Positions 1 through 7,932 of a stretch of 64,000 nucleotides of DNA are shown here, one piece after another; positions within the stretch are counted from its first letter, which is position 1; each line of letters begins with the position of its first letter. Position numbers and translations under genes: made by a program. The notes beneath the pieces were generated by a model. The model had not been told where the DNA came from. It searched no databases and saw only the letters and a list, made by a program, of their open reading frames with translations. Origin of the DNA: Brevundimonas diminuta (GTDB lineage Bacteria > Pseudomonadota > Alphaproteobacteria > Caulobacterales > Caulobacteraceae); the NCBI RefSeq assembly GCF_022654015.1, contig NZ_CP073063.1:1178001-1242000 (forward strand), in the 5' to 3' direction.

Positions 1-510
1 GCCTTGGCGGACGCGTGGCTGGACAGCCGCCCGGCGCTTGTGCGCTTTCTGACGGCGCGCACGGGATCGTCGGCTGCGGCCGAAGATTTGGCGCAGGATG
101 TCTGGGTGCGGCTGCAATCCGTGACCGAGGAGGCCGCCGCCGAGGTCCGCCATCCGCAGGCCTTCCTCTATCGGATCGCCGCCAATCTGGCCCTGGATGC
201 GTCCAAGGCGCAGCGTCGTGCAGGCGCGCGCGATCTGGAATGGCGGCGCGCTTCCGCTATCGATGATGCGGCCGAAGCCCAGGATGCGCCGTCGGCCGAG
301 GACGCCGTCTGGGCCAAGCTGAAACTGGAAAAGGTTGTCGCCGCGATCGACCGGATGCCGCCCAAGGCCGCGGAGGCCTTCCGTCTGCACAAGATGGCCG
401 GGCTCAGCCAGGCCGAGGTGGCCGAGCGGATGGGCGTCTCGCGCAGCGCGGTCGAAAAATACGTTTCCGCCTCGCTGAAGGAACTGCTGCTGCGGGTCGG
501 TTGGCCATGA
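1..510 (+). CDS. FecI-like ECF RNA polymerase sigma factor (5' end at window edge)
   Basis: Extracytoplasmic-function sigma factor of the FecI type, expected to direct transcription of nearby TonB-dependent uptake genes. Region 2 covers about residues 10-75 (AEDLAQDVW near 26) and the region 4 helix-turn-helix about 118-160 (GLSQAEVAERMG, then SRSAVEKYV). At about 168 residues it has the usual FecI length. The frame is open to the first base of the window. The first in-window start is a TTG at 4, but the true start could lie a few codons upstream. A FecR-type gene follows after 85 bases and then a TonB receptor, which is the classical surface-signalling triad. The inducing ligand cannot be told from sequence. 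Confidence 0.9.
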   Translation, partial: ALADAWLDSRPALVRFLTARTGSSAAAEDLAQDVWVRLQSVTEEAAAEVRHPQAFLYRIAANLALDASKAQRRAGARDLEWRRASAIDDAAEAQDAPSAEDAVWAKLKLEKVVAAIDRMPPKAAEAFRLHKMAGLSQAEVAERMGVSRSAVEKYVSASLKELLLRVGWP

Positions 511-595
511 CGACTGTTTTTCGCCATTTTTCATTGAGGATGCGGCGCGACCGCGTCGTCTCTCCCACAAAGCCCGCTCGGGCCCGGACCGGATC

Positions 596-1576
596 ATGAC
601 CCAGGACGCTGTCATCAAGGACGAGGAGATCGCCGCCCAGGCCGCCGCCTGGGTCGTGCGTCTGCGCGCCGATGACGTGACGATTGCGGACATCGACGCG
701 GCGACGGCCTGGCTCGATCAAGATCCGGCCCATCGGCGCGCCTTCGACGAGGCCGAGGGGCTTTGGGCGGCCTCGGATGTCCTAGACGACCGTTCCGACG
801 TTCAGCCGGCGCCAGTCATCGACCTGTCGGCGCATCGCGAGCGGCGCAAGGGACCGGGGCGGCGATGGATGGTGGCGGTCCCGGCGATGGCTGCGGCTCT
901 CGCCGCGGCGATCTTCCTAGGCCCGATGCTGCAAACCGCGCCCACCGTGGTCTACAGCACCGCGCCCGGCGAAACGCGGACGGTGACCTTGGACGACGGA
1001 TCGCGGCTTCAGATCAACGGCGGCTCGACCCTGTCGGTGAAGATGGAGCGAGGACGGCGTCTGGTGCATATGGATCAGGCCGAGGCGACCTTCGATGTCG
1101 CGCATGACGCCGGCCGACCCTTCCTGATCGATGTCGGCGAAAGCCAGGTGCGCGTGGTCGGCACGGCGTTCAACATCCGAAGATCCGCCGATGACACCCA
1201 GGTGGCGGTGCTGCGGGGCGTCGTCGAGGTCAGCGACCTGAAACAGCCCGCGCGGCGGGTGCGTCTGACGGTCGGTCAGTCGGTCCAGCGCGACGACGCC
1301 GACGACCGCATGACCGTGGCCCCCGTCGATGTCCGCACCGCCGCCGCCTGGACCCAGGGGCGACGGGCCTATGACGATCGGCCGCTGCGCGAGATCGTCG
1401 CCGACCTCAGCCGCGCCTTCGCTACGCCGGTGACCGTGGCGCCGAACGCGGCGAACCTGCGCTTCTCCGGCACGCTGGTTCTTGATGACGAAGCGGCGGT
1501 GATCGGCCGGCTGGAACGGTTCCTGCCGATCAAGGCCACTCGCGGGCCGCAAGGGGTTCGTCTAGAACGGCGCTGA
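596..1576 (+). CDS. FecR-family anti-sigma/sensor protein
   Basis: Inner-membrane regulator that holds or activates the partner sigma factor and receives a signal from the outer-membrane receptor across the periplasm. The cytoplasmic N-terminal domain (about 1-60) has the family pattern AAAWVVRL and a helical AFDEAE segment. One membrane helix lies near 91-112. The periplasmic FecR domain follows (about 118-215, with APGETRTVTLDDGS and INGGS), then a C-terminal region that would contact the receptor's STN domain. Its 326 residues are normal for the family. It lies between the sigma factor and the TonB receptor on the same strand and is probably co-transcribed with both. Confidence 0.93.
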   Translation: MTQDAVIKDEEIAAQAAAWVVRLRADDVTIADIDAATAWLDQDPAHRRAFDEAEGLWAASDVLDDRSDVQPAPVIDLSAHRERRKGPGRRWMVAVPAMAAALAAAIFLGPMLQTAPTVVYSTAPGETRTVTLDDGSRLQINGGSTLSVKMERGRRLVHMDQAEATFDVAHDAGRPFLIDVGESQVRVVGTAFNIRRSADDTQVAVLRGVVEVSDLKQPARRVRLTVGQSVQRDDADDRMTVAPVDVRTAAAWTQGRRAYDDRPLREIVADLSRAFATPVTVAPNAANLRFSGTLVLDDEAAVIGRLERFLPIKATRGPQGVRLERR

Positions 1577-1597
1577 ACCTGCTTCGGACGTCGCCTT

Positions 1598-3973
1598 TTG
1601 GTACGAGCCTTCCTCTGCGCGCTGGTCGTCGTTTGCGGTGTGACCACGCCGTCGATCGGCATGGCTCAAGGCCGTTCCGCGCTTCAGGTGTCGGTCTCGC
1701 CTCAGCCCTTGCGGACTGCCGTCCTCGACTTCGGTCTGCAGGCGGGCGTCAGCATCGACGCCGCCGGAACCGAGCGATGCGGCCCAACGCGCGGGGTGAG
1801 AGGCCGACTTTCCGTCGACGCCGCCTTGTCCAGATTGATGCTGGGCACGCACTGCGTCGCGACCCGCGTCGGCGACGGCGCCTACAGGATCGTGCGGGTC
1901 GCCGCCGCGCCGCCTGCCGTCGCGCGGACGATTGCAGCGCCGCCCGCGCCCGTGGCCCCGACGACGCTGGATGAAGTCGTGGTGACGGCGTCACGCACGG
2001 ACAATCTGCTGCTGTCGCGCGCCCCCTACGGCCTGTCGTCGCTGGATGGGGTGACGCTTGAACGGGCAGGGGTTAGCGACCTCGACGGCGTTGCCGCGCG
2101 CGTCTCGGGCCTGACGGTCACCAATCTGGGGCCGGGGCGCGACAAGCTCTTCATTCGAGGCCTGGCGGACGGACCCGTTGCGGGACAGGCGCAAAGCCTG
2201 ATCGGGCTCTATCTCGACGATGTGCGCCTGACCTACGACGCGCCCGACCCGGCGTTGCGTCTGGCCGACATCGAACGGGTCGAGGTTCTGCGCGGGCCGC
2301 AGGGGGCGCTGTACGGCGCCGGTTCGATGGGCGGCGTCGTCCAGATGGTCAGCCGCGCGCCGGACTTGGACGGCGTCTATGGACGCCTGACGGCGGAGGG
2401 GGCGCTGACGGCCGGCGGCGCGCCGGGCGACGCCGTCGAGCTGATGATCAACGCCCCGATCCTGCGTGATCGCCTGGCGGTCCGGGTCGTCGGCTATGAC
2501 GAGACGGTCGGGGGCTACGTCGATGATCAGGCCCTCGGACTGAGCAATACCGGCGGCATGCATCGACAGGGGCTGAGGGCGGCGGCGCTGCTGCGTCTGA
2601 CCCCCGGCTGGACCTTGAAGACGGGCTTTCTGGCCCAGACCATCGACGTCGACGACAGCCAGTACGCCAACCTGGGCGCCGACCAACCCTATTCGCGTCG
2701 TCGCAGCCTGACGGAGCCCAGCCGCAACGATTTCGACGGCGTCTGGGCCTCGGTGGATGGGGATTTGGGCTGGGCGCGGCTGCGGGCCTCATCCAGCGTT
2801 CAGTCGCACGGCCTCGATGCGCGCTACGATGCGACGCCTGCGGCCGGATTGTTCGGGCTTACGGGAACAGCGGCGCTGGACCAGGCCGACGACCTGTCGG
2901 CTGCGGTGCATGAGGTGCGGTTGAACGGCGACTTCGGCGCGCGACTGAAGTGGAGCGCCGGGCTGTTCTTCTCGGAATATACCCACACCCGCACCGTAGG
3001 AATCTCGGACGGGCAGGGCGGGCCGGGGGTCTATCGACAGCACAGGCGCGACCATGTGGACGAGGCCGCCCTGTTCGGCGACGCCGCCTATGCGCTGAGC
3101 GACCATCTGAAGATCACGGCCGGCGCGCGCCTGTTCCGCATCGGGGTCGAGCATCGCAGCGAAACCGATGGCGATCCGACGCAGGTGTCTGGAGAAGACG
3201 CCCTGGTCGATATCACCCCGCGTCTGGTGGTCGAATATGATCGTGGGCCCTTCGTCTTCTACGCGCTGGCGACGGAGGGCTATCGCGGGCCGGGCTTCAA
3301 CGCGGGCGCCGTGCCGGGCGGCGATCAGCAGCCCGCGCGACGGGTGAAGCCGGACGAGATCGTCGCCGGCGAGGCGGGCGCGCGCTTCACCCTGTTCGAA
3401 GGGCGACTGCGCGGGCGAAGCGCGGTCTTCGTCGCCGATTGGCGCAACATCCAGTCGGACCGGTTCGACGCCCGGGGCCTGCCCTTCACCGCCAATCTGG
3501 GCGATGGCCGCAATCGCGGGATCGAGGGCGAGGTCGAATGGCGCGACGGCCCATGGACGCTTGATGCGCACGCCGTCGTCAATGATCCCGAGTTGACCCG
3601 ACCGGACCCCGGTTTTGCGCTGGGGACCGACACGCGACTGCCCGCGGTCGCCGATTTCAGCGTCCAAGGCGGCGTCGTGCACGAGGCGCATCTGACGCAT
3701 GCGACGGTGCGATCCGAGCTTCGTCTGGGCTATGTCGGCCCGACCGATATCGCCCTGTCGCCGACGTCCACCGGCGCCTCGGCCGGCTATCTGACCAGTT
3801 CGCTGGGCGTCGGCGTGGAGATCGATCGCTGGGCGATCAGGGCGTCGGTGGACAATCTGTTCAACCGCAGCGACGACACCTTCACCTTCGGCAATTCCTT
3901 CTACGCCTCAGGCGACATCAGCACCCCGCAACGACCGCTCACCGCCCGCCTGGCCCTGACCGCGCGGTTCTGA
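1598..3973 (+). CDS. TonB-dependent receptor with N-terminal STN signalling domain
   Basis: Outer-membrane active transporter that also signals to the upstream FecR/FecI pair. The 791-residue product starts at a TTG directly followed by a signal peptide (about 1-24, ending GMAQG). An STN domain (about 33-102) gives the periplasmic contact to FecR. A TonB box (LDEVVVTAS, about 124-132) precedes the plug, where RVEVLRGPQGALYG is visible, and the beta-barrel ends in a terminal Phe (ALTARF). The substrate is not evident; siderophore, haem or another large ligand is possible. The gene begins 21 bases after fecR. Its stop abuts the convergent metal-transporter gene with no space between. Confidence 0.93.
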   Translation: MVRAFLCALVVVCGVTTPSIGMAQGRSALQVSVSPQPLRTAVLDFGLQAGVSIDAAGTERCGPTRGVRGRLSVDAALSRLMLGTHCVATRVGDGAYRIVRVAAAPPAVARTIAAPPAPVAPTTLDEVVVTASRTDNLLLSRAPYGLSSLDGVTLERAGVSDLDGVAARVSGLTVTNLGPGRDKLFIRGLADGPVAGQAQSLIGLYLDDVRLTYDAPDPALRLADIERVEVLRGPQGALYGAGSMGGVVQMVSRAPDLDGVYGRLTAEGALTAGGAPGDAVELMINAPILRDRLAVRVVGYDETVGGYVDDQALGLSNTGGMHRQGLRAAALLRLTPGWTLKTGFLAQTIDVDDSQYANLGADQPYSRRRSLTEPSRNDFDGVWASVDGDLGWARLRASSSVQSHGLDARYDATPAAGLFGLTGTAALDQADDLSAAVHEVRLNGDFGARLKWSAGLFFSEYTHTRTVGISDGQGGPGVYRQHRRDHVDEAALFGDAAYALSDHLKITAGARLFRIGVEHRSETDGDPTQVSGEDALVDITPRLVVEYDRGPFVFYALATEGYRGPGFNAGAVPGGDQQPARRVKPDEIVAGEAGARFTLFEGRLRGRSAVFVADWRNIQSDRFDARGLPFTANLGDGRNRGIEGEVEWRDGPWTLDAHAVVNDPELTRPDPGFALGTDTRLPAVADFSVQGGVVHEAHLTHATVRSELRLGYVGPTDIALSPTSTGASAGYLTSSLGVGVEIDRWAIRASVDNLFNRSDDTFTFGNSFYASGDISTPQRPLTARLALTARF

Positions 3974-4663
3974 TCAGGCGGCGATGTGGAACAGGCGGCC
4001 CACGCCTGCGGTGATGGCCATGGCGAGCGCGCCCCAGAAGACGACACGCAAAACCGATCGTCCGACCGGCGCGCCGCCTGCGCGGGCGCCCAGGGCGCCC
4101 AGCACGGCCAGACCCAGCAGGGCGGAAGCCGCGACCCAGATCGCCAGCGTGTCCAGCGGCGCAACGGCGGCGACGACCAGAGGCAGGGCGGCTCCGGCCG
4201 AGAAGGTGATCGCCGAGGTCAGCGCCGCCTGGATCGGCCGCGCGGTGGTGATCTCCGAAATACCCAGCTCGTCGCGCGCATGGGCGCCCAGCGCGTCATG
4301 CGCCATCATCTGACGCGCCACCTCGGTCGCCAGATCCGGCGCGACGCCTCGCCCGACATAGATGCCGGCCAGTTCGCGCGTCTCCGCCTCATGATCGCCG
4401 GCCAGTTCGACCGCCTCACGGGCCAGATCGGCCTTTTCGGTGTCGGACTGCGAACTGACCGAGACATATTCGCCCGCCGCCATCGACATGGCGCCTGCCG
4501 CCAATCCGGCGACGCCCGCGATCAGGATGCCGCCATGACTGGTCGCCGCCGCCGCGACGCCCACCACCAGACTGGCCGTCGACACCAGCCCGTCATTGGC
4601 CCCCAGCACCGCCGCCCTGAGCCAGCCGATCCGATCGACCCGATGGGTTTCACTGTGGGGCAT
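3974..4663 (-). CDS. VIT1/CCC1-family iron/manganese transporter
   Basis: Membrane transporter of the vacuolar iron transporter family, thought to move Fe(II)/Mn(II) out of the cytoplasm. The N-terminal stretch GWLRAAVLGANDGLVSTASL is the family hallmark (first helix). AAGAMSMAAGEYVSVSSQ marks the second helix, an acidic cytoplasmic metal-binding segment follows (about 80-140), and three C-terminal helices close the protein. I chose the ATG at 4663 (229 residues, MPHSETHRVDR) because the open frame upstream of it is arginine-rich and unlike the family. It ends back to back with the TonB receptor, so a metal-homeostasis link is plausible but only inferred. Confidence 0.92.
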   Translation of the reverse strand: MPHSETHRVDRIGWLRAAVLGANDGLVSTASLVVGVAAAATSHGGILIAGVAGLAAGAMSMAAGEYVSVSSQSDTEKADLAREAVELAGDHEAETRELAGIYVGRGVAPDLATEVARQMMAHDALGAHARDELGISEITTARPIQAALTSAITFSAGAALPLVVAAVAPLDTLAIWVAASALLGLAVLGALGARAGGAPVGRSVLRVVFWGALAMAITAGVGRLFHIAA

Positions 4664-4803
4664 GCGCCTTCTCCGTGGTCGTCGCACCAAGCATGGACCG
4701 ATCGATGGTTTGAAGCCAGGCGCGGTGCTTGGATCCCGACGACCGGGCAACTTCGCGCGCCCGGCGACAGCCGCTATGCTGCCGCGATGAGTCGGGCCGC
4801 GTC

Positions 4804-5841
4804 ATGATCAAATATATCGGCTCCAAGCGCGCCTTGCTGGGGCATGTGACGGGTGCGGTGGCGGGGGTGCTGCCGCAGGGCGGGCGGGTCTGCGATCTGT
4901 TCTCGGGCACGGCGCGGGTCGGGCACGCCCTGAAGAAGCAGGGGTTTCAGGTCTGGTCGAACGACCTGAACGCCTATGCCCACGCTCTGGCGACGACCTA
5001 TGTCCAGGCGGACCGGGAGCGGTGGGTCGCGCGGGCCGAGGGCGTGCTGGCCGAGCTGCGGACGGTGAAGCCCGAGGCGGGCTGGTTCACCCAGGCCTTT
5101 TGTCAGGATGCGCGGTACTTCCACCCGGACAACGGGGCGCGGATCGACGCCATGCGCGACCGGATCGAGGCGATGGGACTGGAGCCGGAACTCAAGGCCA
5201 TCACCCTGGTCAGCCTGATGGAGGCGGCGGATCGGGTGGATTCCACCGCCGGGGTTCAGATGGCCTATATGAAGCAGTGGGCGCCGAGGGCGCTGAAGAC
5301 GCTGGAGCTGCGCACCCCGGATCTGGTCCCGGCGGTGAACGGGCCATGCCGCGCGACGCAGGGCGATGCGGTCGAGATCGCCGAACAGGTCGAGGCGGAC
5401 CTGGTTTATCTGGACCCGCCCTACAACCAGCATTCCTATCTGGGGAACTACCATTGCTGGGAGAGCCTGGTGCTGTGGGACAGGCCCGAGACCTATGGGG
5501 TGGCCAACAAGCGGGTGGACGTGAGGACGCGCAAGAGCGCCTTCAACAGCCGGCCCGGCATCGGCCCGGCGCTGCGGACCGTGATCGAGCGGGTCAAGGC
5601 GCCGAACCTGATCGTCAGCTTCAACGACGAGGGGTATCTGAGCCGTGCCGACCTAGTCGAGATGCTGTCGGCGCGGGGTCATGTGCAGGTCCTGGAGATG
5701 GCGCATCCCCGCTATGTCGGGGCCCGGATCGGGATCCATAATCCCAAGGGTGAGAAGGTCGGGCAGGTCGGGCGGCTCAAGAATGTCGAGCACCTGTTCG
5801 TGGTGACCGAGCGGCCGGTCTCCCTGCCCGTGGCCGCATAG
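4804..5841 (+). CDS. Solitary D12-class DNA adenine-N6 methyltransferase
   Basis: DNA adenine methylase of the D12 (Dam-like) class, transferring a methyl group from S-adenosylmethionine to adenine N6. The 345-residue protein begins KYIGSKRALL, the AdoMet-binding motif I is DLFSGTARVG (from residue 31), SNDLNAYAH follows, and the catalytic motif IV is DPPYN (from residue 204). The ATG at 4804 is preferred because the family N-terminus starts there. No restriction endonuclease or specificity subunit is adjacent (VIT transporter on one side, small membrane protein on the other), so it looks like an orphan methylase. It is unrelated in architecture to CcrM. The target site cannot be read from sequence. 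Confidence 0.88.
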   Translation: MIKYIGSKRALLGHVTGAVAGVLPQGGRVCDLFSGTARVGHALKKQGFQVWSNDLNAYAHALATTYVQADRERWVARAEGVLAELRTVKPEAGWFTQAFCQDARYFHPDNGARIDAMRDRIEAMGLEPELKAITLVSLMEAADRVDSTAGVQMAYMKQWAPRALKTLELRTPDLVPAVNGPCRATQGDAVEIAEQVEADLVYLDPPYNQHSYLGNYHCWESLVLWDRPETYGVANKRVDVRTRKSAFNSRPGIGPALRTVIERVKAPNLIVSFNDEGYLSRADLVEMLSARGHVQVLEMAHPRYVGARIGIHNPKGEKVGQVGRLKNVEHLFVVTERPVSLPVAA

Positions 5842-5870
5842 ACACCAATGAAAACAACGGAGGGTAGGGC

Positions 5871-5895
5871 GGAACGCGAATCGTTGCGTGCCGTT
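5871..5895 (+). promoter_or_regulatory. Predicted EcfG/SigT-type general stress promoter
   Basis: GGAAC at 5871-5875 and CGTT at 5892-5895 are separated by exactly 16 bases. This matches the -35/-10 consensus GGAAC-N16/17-CGTT of the alphaproteobacterial general stress sigma factor (EcfG; SigT in Caulobacter). The small-membrane-protein start codon is at 5904, so transcription would begin almost at the ATG, giving a leaderless or nearly leaderless message. Prediction only. Confidence 0.6.
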
Positions 5896-5903
5896 GTGGA
5901 ACT

Positions 5904-6182
5904 ATGCAACCGCACCCGTACACCGCCCCGAAGACCGATCGCAGCGACGACTACCGCGTGCGTCCGGCAGCTGAGCCGCGCTCGTGGGCGCCGCGGACGG
6001 CGGATGCGACCTTCACCCACAACGCCGCGCGTTATACGCGGCCGGTCGAGGCCGTTCAGCCGGTCGAGCAGATCGATGTCGAGCCCGAGGTGGCGCCGCC
6101 GCCGCGCTGGATGATGGCGATCGCCGGGGCGGCTGTGGCGGCCCTGATGGGCGCGTTGCTGGGCGGCTTCCTGCACATCTGA
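5904..6182 (+). CDS. Small single-span membrane protein of unknown function
   Basis: A 92-residue protein I cannot assign to a named family. Residues 1-65 are hydrophilic and proline/charge rich (AEPRSWAPR, VEQIDVEPEVAPPPRW). Residues 66-90 form one strongly hydrophobic glycine/alanine-rich helix (MMAIAGAAVAALMGALLGG), so it is probably a tail-anchored inner-membrane protein with most of its mass in the cytoplasm. A predicted EcfG-type promoter ends nine bases before the ATG, suggesting induction under general stress. The convergent rnhB stop lies 7 bases away. Codon use matches its neighbours. Confidence 0.7.
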   Translation: MQPHPYTAPKTDRSDDYRVRPAAEPRSWAPRTADATFTHNAARYTRPVEAVQPVEQIDVEPEVAPPPRWMMAIAGAAVAALMGALLGGFLHI

Positions 6183-6189
6183 GACGGCG

Positions 6190-6831
6190 TCAGGCCTCCT
6201 GCAACAGCGCCTTGATCGGCGACCAGCTGCGCCGATGGGCGGGGCAGGGGCCCAGGGTTTTCAAGGCGTTCTGGTGGATCGGGGCGTTGTAGCCCTTGTG
6301 GCTGGCGAAGCCGTAGCCGGGGTATTGGGCATCCAGATCGATCATCAATCGATCCCGTGCGGTCTTGGCCAGAATCGAGGCCGCCGCGATGGAGAGCGAC
6401 AATCCATCGCCGCCGACGACCGTCTGGATTTCGCAGGGAAGCTTGAACCGATAGTTGCCGTCGACCAGGGCGGCGACCGGCTGGACCTGCAAGGCCTCGA
6501 TGGCGCGGCACATGGCAAGGCCCGTGGCGTGCAGGATATTCAGTTCCTCGATCTCGTCCACCGAGGCGAAGCCGACGCCCCAGGCGACAGCGCGGGCCTT
6601 GATCTCGGGCTCCAGGGCGGCGCGACGCTTTTCGGTCAGGGCCTTGGAATCGTCGATGCCGGGCGGCAGGTCGTCAGGGTTCAGGATTACGGCCGCCGCC
6701 GAGACGGGCCCGGCCCAGGGACCACGTCCGGCCTCGTCCACGCCGCAGACGTGACCGTTGACGCGCTGGATCAGCACCGTTTCCAGCGCGAGGGTCGGGA
6801 AGGCTTTCGGATTTGCAGGGGCTCTAGCCAT
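6190..6831 (-). CDS. rnhB: Ribonuclease HII
   Basis: Endonuclease that cuts RNA in RNA-DNA hybrids and removes single ribonucleotides from DNA. The hallmark [15 protein letters not shown] motif carries the first catalytic Asp/Glu pair near the N-terminus. [11 protein letters not shown] and ALVDGNYRF supply the further acidic residues, and the C-terminal YGFASHKGY segment is the usual type 2 RNase H element. I chose the ATG at 6831 (213 residues, MARAPANPK). The start overlaps the stop of the upstream tag gene by eight bases (ATGGCTAG), so the two DNA-repair genes are very likely one operon with coupled translation. Confidence 0.96.
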   Translation of the reverse strand: MARAPANPKAFPTLALETVLIQRVNGHVCGVDEAGRGPWAGPVSAAAVILNPDDLPPGIDDSKALTEKRRAALEPEIKARAVAWGVGFASVDEIEELNILHATGLAMCRAIEALQVQPVAALVDGNYRFKLPCEIQTVVGGDGLSLSIAAASILAKTARDRLMIDLDAQYPGYGFASHKGYNAPIHQNALKTLGPCPAHRRSWSPIKALLQEA

Positions 6832-7432
6832 GGCTCGCCATCGCACGAACCTGGGCGTGACGGAAGCAAGTCGTCTGGTGATCGTTGACCATGCCGACGG
6901 CCTGCATGAAGGCGTAGACGATGACCGGGCCGCAGAAGTTGAATCCGCGTTTCTTCAGCGCCTTGGCCATGGCGACGGACTGTTCGGTTTGGGTCGGGGC
7001 CTGACGATAGTCGGCGTAGGGGGTCTGGATCGGTTCGCCGCCGACGAAGGACCAGAGCCAGGCGGAGAAGTCCTCCCCGTCATCGCGCATCTGGAGCCAG
7101 ATCTGGGCGCCCCGGATGGCGGCGTTGATCTTGGCGCGCGAGCGGATGATGCGCGGATCGTTCAGCAGGCGCTGGATATCAGCCTCGTCGTAGCGGGCGA
7201 CGATCTCGGGATCGAAACCGTCGAAAGCGTCGCGGATGCCCTCGCGTTTTCTGAGGATGGTGATCCAGGCGAGACCGGCCTGAAAGCCGTCGAGCACCAG
7301 TTTTTCCCACAGGGCGCGGGGATCGCGCTCGGGTACGCCCCATTCGGTGTCGTGATAGGCGACATAGAGGGGGTCGGTCCCGCACCAGCCGCATCGGCCG
7401 CCGAGACCCTCTGGGGCGTGTGAGTCGATCAT
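6824..7432 (-). CDS. tag: DNA-3-methyladenine glycosylase I
   Basis: Base-excision repair enzyme that removes 3-methyladenine from alkylated DNA. The N-terminal [10 protein letters not shown] and the YHDTEWG segment are family signatures. The zinc ligands can be seen as the N-terminal Cys and His plus the C-terminal His-x3-Cys pair in DHQTTC. The ATG at 7432 (202 residues, [10 protein letters not shown]) fits family length; the open frame upstream is not protein-like. It is the first gene of a tag-rnhB operon. The 500 bases upstream contain short direct and inverted repeats that could be its control region (described separately). Confidence 0.95.
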   Translation of the reverse strand: MIDSHAPEGLGGRCGWCGTDPLYVAYHDTEWGVPERDPRALWEKLVLDGFQAGLAWITILRKREGIRDAFDGFDPEIVARYDEADIQRLLNDPRIIRSRAKINAAIRGAQIWLQMRDDGEDFSAWLWSFVGGEPIQTPYADYRQAPTQTEQSVAMAKALKKRGFNFCGPVIVYAFMQAVGMVNDHQTTCFRHAQVRAMASHG

Positions 7433-7503
7433 GGCCTGAAGTTGCCAGTCTGTTCCGATTGAGGGAAGGGTCGTAGGCGTCGGGGCGATGGAGGAAAAAC
7501 ACC

Positions 7504-7527
7504 GTCTAAAGTGTCTAATTCGTCTAA
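7504..7527. repeat. Three GTCTAA direct repeats at 9-base period
   Basis: GTCTAA occurs at 7504-7509, 7513-7518 and 7522-7527, an exact 9-base spacing. The repeats lie 72 bases upstream of the tag start and read TTAGAC on the tag strand. The regular spacing suggests a protein-binding array or iteron-like operator, but no known regulator is recognised. Confidence 0.5.
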
Positions 7528-7544
7528 TCTCAGGGTGGTGGTTG

Positions 7545-7597
7545 GAAATTGCACTGCACCTCAAGAACGCGTGCAAAGTGCAAGAAAGTGCAATTTC
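7545..7597. repeat. 11-base inverted repeat with GTGCAA motifs
   Basis: The arm GAAATTGCACT (7545-7555) is the exact reverse complement of AGTGCAATTTC (7587-7597). The 31-base spacer holds further GTGCAA copies, so the minus strand shows TTGCACTTT twice about 10 bases apart. It lies upstream of tag. It could be an operator or a hairpin; there is no T-tract. Confidence 0.55.
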
Positions 7598-7773
7598 GAG
7601 GTGTGAAGTTGGACGGCGGAAAAGCAGTCCAATGAATCCAGGTCTTCATCTCCCTTGATCGTCAAACTGCGCATTGTAAGGACGCTTGAGGGGAGGGGGT
7701 GGTCGATTGACGCTGCTGAAAGCTAAGCGACTGAAGTCCTTTAAAATATCCTGCGCGAATAGGATGTATCTCG

Positions 7774-7922
7774 TCTCCTCCCCATGAAATGGGGAGGGGG
7801 ACCGCAAAGCGGTGGAGGGGTTCTTTGAAGTCCCACAGGCGGCGGTGAGGCGGCTAAGAGCCCCTCCGTCACGGCGCAAGAGCGCCGCGCCACCTCCCCA
7901 TCGCTACGCGCTAGGGAGGAGA
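7774..7922. repeat. Intergenic inverted-repeat element, copy 1
   Basis: About 149 bases bounded by TCTCCTCCC (7774-7782) and its reverse complement GGGAGGAGA (7914-7922). Inside are GGGGAGGGGGACCGC, GCGGTGGAGGGG and the mirrored CCCCTCC and CACCTCCCC. A second, diverged element with the same elements lies at 44654-44800. It is non-coding and probably a dispersed chromosomal repeat. Confidence 0.7.
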
Positions 7923-7932
7923 CGGTCATCAT

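Larger units (their letters stand above)
7433..7932. other. 500-base non-coding stretch with repeats
   Basis: No convincing gene here. It separates the start of tag (minus strand) from the end of the SDR gene (minus strand). From left to right it holds three GTCTAA direct repeats (7504-7527), an 11-base inverted repeat with TTGCAC-rich spacer (7545-7597), a plain AT-richer segment (about 7600-7770), and a long inverted-repeat element (7774-7922) related to one near 44.7 kb. Confidence 0.7.

Noticed and set aside
7565..7597. Possible sigma-54 promoter (TTGCAC repeats on the minus strand)
   Set aside because: Spacing between the two elements is one base short of the -24/-12 consensus and the GG of TGGCAC is missing.
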